Origin: Candidatus Poseidoniaceae archaeon
GTDB taxonomy: Archaea > Thermoplasmatota > Poseidoniia > Poseidoniales > Poseidoniaceae
Length of the DNA: 7,933 bases
NCBI GenBank assembly: GCA_013329925.1
Contig: DUJK01000109.1
Coordinates: forward strand, 1-7,933
Direction: 5' to 3'
Below the pieces are notes generated by a model that saw only the letters and a list, made by a program, of their open reading frames with translations, did not search any database and was not told the origin of the DNA. Shown in pieces: positions 1 to 3,975 of the stretch. The translations under genes were made by a program, and so were the position numbers. The first letter of the stretch is position 1, and each line of letters begins with the position of its first letter.

Positions 1-1061
1 GTGTTCTCTAGTTGACTTTCAAAAGTAGTCATAGGAATGGAATCAAACTGGTTTTTTTGATTTGACAGAGAACGCTGTACCTTTATTTTAGAAATATTAT
101 TTTCCAAAGTAGTAGAAAACATTTGAAGCATTCCAAAGCCATCCATTGTCAGGCCTACATCGTTATGCAGATTGTCACTTTGATGGACTGTTTCAGAAGT
201 ATGTTGCTCATTTACTATGGTGTGTAATATTGTTGAATTACCATAATTATACAACAATTTTATCGCACCATTTGCATCTATTTCTAGTTCGAAATCTTCG
301 CTTATTGGGCCTTGGTGGATAATACTTGTTTCCCAATAAGCACCGGTATAATTGATGCTATGTAATCGTCCTAAATCATCCCTGAACGCACCCCATTCAA
401 GTTCATTAGGAGTCAATGATAGTTCTATATTTGTGGCGTTTACTCCTTCTAAAATAGTTCTAGTATGCCATTCATCACCATTTGGATATATTGGGCTTTG
501 GTATGCGATTTGAGCAGCTTTAATGTCACTACCGTTTGCGTAAAGTAATGTTTGCCTTCCATTATTTTTTACTGCTATTGAACAACCAGTCATTGTACTG
601 ACATCTGGATTAGCTGGTACTGTATCGACTTCTAATAATCTTGAATTATTATTTAAATCTAGAGAATAACTGTACACGTACCCATTAGTATCTAACCAGC
701 AAGCGCCTATTTCATGTTGATTTGATATGGTGACATCGGGAGAGGTTGGAATGCCATCAGATGCGTCAGTAATTTGTCTCTCAAAGTAGGAAGATAAATC
801 AAAATCGTGCCTTAATTTGGCTTGAGTCAAATCATCATAATCGATATATTGACCTGCCATTTCATAACCAAAATCAATATCAAAATCGTTCATAACTTCG
901 GATCTATATTGTATCGAATCAATATCTAAATTTGAGGTTTCATTTTGGACAAAAATAGTAGCACCAATAGAAAAAGAATGTAAAATTAATAGTAACACAA
1001 TCACCGAGGCCTTGAGCGAGTTTTCGTGTGTTGAATCACTCGCCATACCTAACTGACTCAT
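1..1061 (-). CDS. Secreted propeller-like repeat protein, 3' end cut by window
   Basis: The frame is open for 353 codons from an ATG at 1061 down to base 3 with no stop, so the C-terminus lies outside the window. Residues 18-38 are hydrophobic and follow a short polar N-terminus with one lysine, which fits a signal peptide or membrane anchor. The rest is Asn/Asp-rich and looks extracellular. Short turn motifs of the form D/K-x-x-G, each flanked by beta-like hydrophobic segments, recur at residues 124-127, 165-168, 228-231, 262-265 and 307-310. An aromatic or His residue opening a strand recurs at W198, W243 and H287 (about 44-45 residues apart), with IIHQ and TVHQ aligned in the last two. This resembles beta-propeller blades. 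Seven N-glycosylation sequons are present (N40, N138, N176, N208, N237, N275, N322), plus Cys121 and Cys160. A second in-frame ATG lies at 1046. No ribosome binding site is visible. I do not recognise a specific family; the function is unknown. Confidence 0.85.
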   Translation of the reverse strand, partial: MSQLGMASDSTHENSLKASVIVLLLILHSFSIGATIFVQNETSNLDIDSIQYRSEVMNDFDIDFGYEMAGQYIDYDDLTQAKLRHDFDLSSYFERQITDASDGIPTSPDVTISNQHEIGACWLDTNGYVYSYSLDLNNNSRLLEVDTVPANPDVSTMTGCSIAVKNNGRQTLLYANGSDIKAAQIAYQSPIYPNGDEWHTRTILEGVNATNIELSLTPNELEWGAFRDDLGRLHSINYTGAYWETSIIHQGPISEDFELEIDANGAIKLLYNYGNSTILHTIVNEQHTSETVHQSDNLHNDVGLTMDGFGMLQMFSTTLENNISKIKVQRSLSNQKNQFDSIPMTTFESQLEN

Positions 1062-1094
1062 TGATGGTTCAAAACCATTGTCTATGTTATCCCA

Positions 1095-1113
1095 TGACCC
1101 CCGTAGGGGGTCA
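1095..1113. promoter_or_regulatory. Perfect 8-bp inverted repeat in divergent promoter region
   Basis: TGACCCCC is followed by the 3-base spacer GTA and then its exact reverse complement GGGGGTCA. It is a strikingly GC-rich island in an AT-rich intergenic region between two divergently transcribed genes. It lies just downstream of, and touching, the minus-strand TATA-like box, and about 10 bases upstream of the plus-strand one. A dimeric regulator could therefore block or control both genes. It could instead form a hairpin in the leader if transcription starts further upstream. That it is an operator is inference; the symmetry itself is directly visible. Confidence 0.5.
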
Positions 1114-1118
1114 ATAAA
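1111..1118 (-). promoter_or_regulatory. Candidate TATA box for the secreted propeller-like gene
   Basis: On the minus strand this reads TTTATTGA. Archaeal transcription usually starts about 25 bases downstream of the TATA centre, here near 1088. That would leave a leader of about 27 bases before the ATG at 1061. The inverted repeat at 1095-1113 would lie between this box and the start point. The assignment is by position and composition only. Confidence 0.25.
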
Positions 1119-1122
1119 CAAG

Positions 1123-1130
1123 TTTTATCA
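1123..1130 (+). promoter_or_regulatory. Candidate TATA box for thiamine pyrophosphokinase gene
   Basis: The sequence TTTTATCA sits about 40 bases upstream of the ATG at 1167. Typical archaeal spacing puts the transcription start near 1152, giving a leader of about 15 bases. This placement argues against the TTG at 1137 as the translation start, because that codon would lie upstream of the transcript. No TPP riboswitch signature is visible in the leader. Confidence 0.3.
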
Positions 1131-1166
1131 CAAGTATTGACAAACCTAGACCAATTCCCTTTCAAT

Positions 1167-1790
1167 ATGTCAAGGGTGTTAATCATTGGAAATTCTCCTC
1201 AAAAACAATTAACAAAATGGCATAAATTGATACAATCTGCCGAGACAATAATTGCTTGTGATGGAGCGATTTCTGAGTGTTATGAGCATGATGTTACAGT
1301 AGATTTTCTAGTAGGCGACTTGGATAGTATTACTGTACAAAATTTGGCAAAAGCAGAACAGGACAATATCCAAATTATCAAATCTGATGAACAAAATAGT
1401 AATGATTTGAGTAAAGCACTGAGGTTTTGTCAAAATCTATCGGTTAGTGAAATTGATATTATCGGAGTTGATGGCGGCAAGTCAGACCATCAAATGGCCA
1501 ATTACTTTGCGTTACTAGAATACGAACTTCCTGTAACACTTCATCTAAATGATTCAATCGTTATTGCTGTAAGCAAATTAAATCCACTGTATTACAAGGC
1601 GAGGGCGGGGTTGACTTTTTCGTTGTTTAGTATTGGGCAAGCGACAAAAGTTACCATGACGGGAGCAAAATGGGAATTGATTAATCATGACATGAAGCCA
1701 TCAACTATGGGCTTGCACAATGAAATATTGGAAGGCGAACTATCAATTAAAGTTGAGAATGGCTCGCTACTAGCCTTTATTGACCGGTGA
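1167..1790 (+). CDS. Thiamine pyrophosphokinase
   Basis: The 207-residue product matches the TPK family (COG1564 type), which transfers pyrophosphate from ATP to thiamine to make thiamine pyrophosphate in the cytosol. In order, the motifs are CDGA (residues 31-34), VGDLDS (49-54; the acidic Mg/ATP-binding loop), NSNDLSKAL (77-85, matching the usual xTDxxKAL with Asn for Thr), and GGKSDH (103-108). A C-terminal beta domain follows with GAKWEL (166-171) and LHNE (183-186), the positions of the thiamine-binding GlKWpL and SNE motifs. Length is normal for the family. I chose the ATG at 1167 over the TTG at 1137 because homologues begin close to the first beta strand (VLIIGNSP), and because the likely TATA box would leave the TTG untranscribed. 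Neither start has a clear ribosome binding site. The gene is divergent from the left-hand secreted gene, and its last 21 bases overlap the convergent Lnb-like gene. The related archaeal pterin pyrophosphokinase MptE is less likely given the VGDLDS motif. Confidence 0.9.
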   Translation: MSRVLIIGNSPQKQLTKWHKLIQSAETIIACDGAISECYEHDVTVDFLVGDLDSITVQNLAKAEQDNIQIIKSDEQNSNDLSKALRFCQNLSVSEIDIIGVDGGKSDHQMANYFALLEYELPVTLHLNDSIVIAVSKLNPLYYKARAGLTFSLFSIGQATKVTMTGAKWELINHDMKPSTMGLHNEILEGELSIKVENGSLLAFIDR

Positions 1791-2636
1791 TTTAGGCATC
1801 TTTCGCCTAATAAATTCGCTATAATCATCATCTTTATTCCATGATTTGGCCAACTCATCTACTCTGGCTAGTTCCATAGTATTCTCTAGACCTCCCCAAT
1901 CTTCGATCAAACCCAACTTAAACGCAGCTTTGGGAGTATACCCTGGAAGAAAATTGCGCCATACAAATGGTATACGGCCTGGCGTTATCTTGTTGACTAC
2001 TTCAACAATAGAGGTATTACAAGTGGTAAACAAAGAATGGTACCACTCTGCATTTTCATTTAACTGATTCATTTTTTGACCTATAGCCATCAGTAATTGG
2101 CGATCTTTACCTGGCGGAGTAACCGCTCTAAACAAGTAATCTTTGTTACCTCTTGCATTTGTTCTAAGTCCGAGTAAATCTTTCTCATATCCAACTAGCA
2201 AGTATAGTTCATAAGCTCGCCACATACCTTTCCATGGATGATATCGAACGCCTTTTTTGCGCCGAGCCTCAAAAGAAAACGATATACAACGGCCGTCGTT
2301 AAATTCTATGCTGAGAAAGGTGTGCGCTAAACCATGTATTTTGTGAAAATGATCAACAATAAACCACACATCTTTGATTTCTCTTAGGTCAAATTTTACG
2401 TTTTCGTCCCATTCTTCATCTCTATCTCTGGTGGTTCTCCAAGTAAAATTTCTTACTTTTGAAAACGTTATGTGATGCTCTTCAATAGTGGCTGAGGATT
2501 GAAATTCACAATCAGTATTCCAGTCCGAATCTGTACTTGGTTTTCGAGGCCTAATCCTAGTGTACCATACGTAGATTAACCTTAGAGAAATTGACCCTAA
2601 AATAACTAATACCAAAATCAAAATAGACTCTACCAA
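1770..2636 (-). CDS. Membrane-anchored DUF4105 / Lnb N-terminal-domain protein
   Basis: The product is 288 residues from the chosen TTG. Residues 2-25 form one transmembrane helix, followed at once by a basic stretch (R27, R29, R31, K32). The soluble part follows the DUF4105 family (Pfam 'Lnb N-terminal periplasmic domain') almost throughout. It has VRNFTWRT (61-68), AHTFLS with H105, SFEARRKKG (121-129), YELYLLVGYEKD (142-153), LRTNARG (157-163), and a WYHSLFTTCNTSI block (198-210) whose Cys206 sits where the family has its conserved NCTTNI cysteine. The fold is papain/NlpC-like, and Cys206 and His105 are the likely catalytic pair. In bacteria, family members are linked to lipoprotein N-acylation; substrate and reaction here are unknown. 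The gene follows the Ig-like gene by 25 bases and is probably co-transcribed. The TTG at 2636 has an AGGA six bases upstream and avoids overlap. An ATG at 2714 and a start at 2786 are also in frame, but they would overlap the conserved tail of the upstream gene. Confidence 0.82.
   Translation of the reverse strand: MVESILILVLVILGSISLRLIYVWYTRIRPRKPSTDSDWNTDCEFQSSATIEEHHITFSKVRNFTWRTTRDRDEEWDENVKFDLREIKDVWFIVDHFHKIHGLAHTFLSIEFNDGRCISFSFEARRKKGVRYHPWKGMWRAYELYLLVGYEKDLLGLRTNARGNKDYLFRAVTPPGKDRQLLMAIGQKMNQLNENAEWYHSLFTTCNTSIVEVVNKITPGRIPFVWRNFLPGYTPKAAFKLGLIEDWGGLENTMELARVDELAKSWNKDDDYSEFIRRKMPKSPVNKG
1792..1810. other. Small hairpin just after the thiamine gene stop
   Basis: TTAGGC and GCCTAA form a perfect 6-bp stem with a 7-base loop. 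It begins two bases after the plus-strand stop codon, but it lies inside the coding sequence of the convergent Lnb-like gene. No T-run follows, so a role in plus-strand 3'-end formation is only a weak possibility. Confidence 0.2.
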
Positions 2637-2661
2637 ACTGAATCCTAGAATCTCGATAGGC

Positions 2662-3975
2662 TCACCACCTAACCCAAATACGTAGTTCTGTGTCCCACCA
2701 ATCGTGATTACCATCGGGATGTTGGCGCCACAAAATACCGTCATCATCTGTAGTTGTAGGTAATCCTTCAGTGTCAGGAGAACCATCGGACAAAATCATT
2801 GGAGCAGGGCCTAAATCTCGCATAGGTAACTGTTCATCATCATCTTTTACCCTAACTAATATCAAATACGAAAGGAGAGTTATTACCAAACCTAACACGC
2901 CGATAGAAATCCATCCAACGGATTCAGTTTCAGTATCTTCGCCATAGGAACGTGATGGTACAGAAGATTTCTCTTCATCTGTAAGTTCCCCGCCGGGCAA
3001 TCTCACCAAATTTACCGCCTCAATTGCACTAATCAATTCATTGTTAATTACTTCCAAAGAAATTAGATGTACTCCTGCTGGTAAAGATGTGCAGTCAAAC
3101 TGATCTCCGACCTCAGGACCTGCCTCTGCCCCCTGTATACGCCAAATCTTTTGGAACTGTGAGAAATCAATAGTTTCATCGGATTTAACCATCGTTATCG
3201 TGCATGTAGTATCTGTAGAATTACCATTGCCGGCCACTGAGAGAGTAAATACCGGTGCTGGCCGGTTATGAATTGTCAAATTAAGCCAATCTTCGGCGGT
3301 TTGACCCAGATCATTCCTGTACGCTTCCTTCAAGATGTAATCTCCAGCAGGCCAATGAGAACAATCTATTGACTCTTGGGCATCTAGAACGGTAAATGGT
3401 GCGCCTGAAAAGGTTCTAACTCCACTTGCCCCATATCGTGGTCCTGTTTCATCAGCAAATATACGAGATATGGTACACTCATCACCAGTTTCAATATTTT
3501 GAGGAGCATTGAGAGCTAGCATTATTCTGGGAGTTTTTAAGGCTGGTTTCAAAACATAAGTGGGCAATTCTAGCGTACTAATTATGATACCATCCTGATC
3601 AACAATTTGTAATCTAAGTTCATGCTCTCCAGAAGCCCATGCATCATAGACTAGACTAGCATTGGATTGGCCGCTAAATGAGAATTGTAATACTTCCATC
3701 ACTTCTTTGTCTTTGTGCTCTCCGATTAACCGAAGTTCTAAATTCATACTTTCTTTGTCTGTACTAACTACTATGACTACTCTAATAGCATCTGTGTCAC
3801 CATCTTGATTAGTATCAAGTGTATCATTTCTCAATGCCACTAAACTAACTCCAGCCTCTGCTAAAGGGTCTTGTTCTGATTCCTCAGCTTGTACATTTGG
3901 AGTAATCATTACTGTAGCAAAAGAGGCAAAAATTATGATGAAAATTAACGAAATCGAAACTTTATGATTGCTCAT
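2662..3975 (-). CDS. Type I membrane surface protein with tandem Cys-paired Ig-like domains
   Basis: The 437-residue product has a signal peptide (about 5-30, probable cleavage after VQA), an extracellular region, a transmembrane helix (about 354-376) and a cytoplasmic tail of about 60 residues. Near the N-terminus, DTNQDGDTD (54-62) resembles a calcium-binding loop. Two tandem domains of about 90 residues follow, each with one cysteine pair (C167/C205 and C258/C295) and a similar block after the second cysteine: DCSHWPAGDYIL and DCTSLPAGVHLI. Four N-glycosylation sequons lie outside (N50, N105, N232, N252). The tail is acidic and ends in a Trp-rich motif (LWRQHPDG...DWWD...IWVRW, about 415-437). 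The start is the ATG at 3975, because GGAGGTGA sits five bases upstream; the in-frame GTG at 3984 overlaps that site and is rejected. The gene overlaps the TSP3 gene by 14 bases, which suggests coupled translation. Function is unknown; a surface adhesion or structural partner of the TSP3 protein is my inference. Confidence 0.88.
   Translation of the reverse strand: MSNHKVSISLIFIIIFASFATVMITPNVQAEESEQDPLAEAGVSLVALRNDTLDTNQDGDTDAIRVVIVVSTDKESMNLELRLIGEHKDKEVMEVLQFSFSGQSNASLVYDAWASGEHELRLQIVDQDGIIISTLELPTYVLKPALKTPRIMLALNAPQNIETGDECTISRIFADETGPRYGASGVRTFSGAPFTVLDAQESIDCSHWPAGDYILKEAYRNDLGQTAEDWLNLTIHNRPAPVFTLSVAGNGNSTDTTCTITMVKSDETIDFSQFQKIWRIQGAEAGPEVGDQFDCTSLPAGVHLISLEVINNELISAIEAVNLVRLPGGELTDEEKSSVPSRSYGEDTETESVGWISIGVLGLVITLLSYLILVRVKDDDEQLPMRDLGPAPMILSDGSPDTEGLPTTTDDDGILWRQHPDGNHDWWDTELRIWVRW

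Noticed and set aside
1137..1165. TTGACA resembling a bacterial -35 promoter element
   Set aside because: At 17-base spacing the -10 position reads TTTCAA, a poor match, and it abuts the start codon. The genome looks archaeal.
1137..1166. TTG start and 10-residue N-terminal extension of the thiamine pyrophosphokinase
   Set aside because: There is no ribosome binding site, it probably lies upstream of the transcription start, and the ATG at 1167 begins right before the first conserved beta strand.
1062..1166. Possible TPP riboswitch before the thiamine gene
   Set aside because: The region is too short and I see none of the conserved TPP aptamer motifs (CTGAGA, GATCTGG-like segments).
1846..2067. 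73-codon plus-strand open frame
   Set aside because: It lies antisense to the well-supported Lnb-like gene, overlapping the segment encoding its conserved Cys block, and shows no domain.
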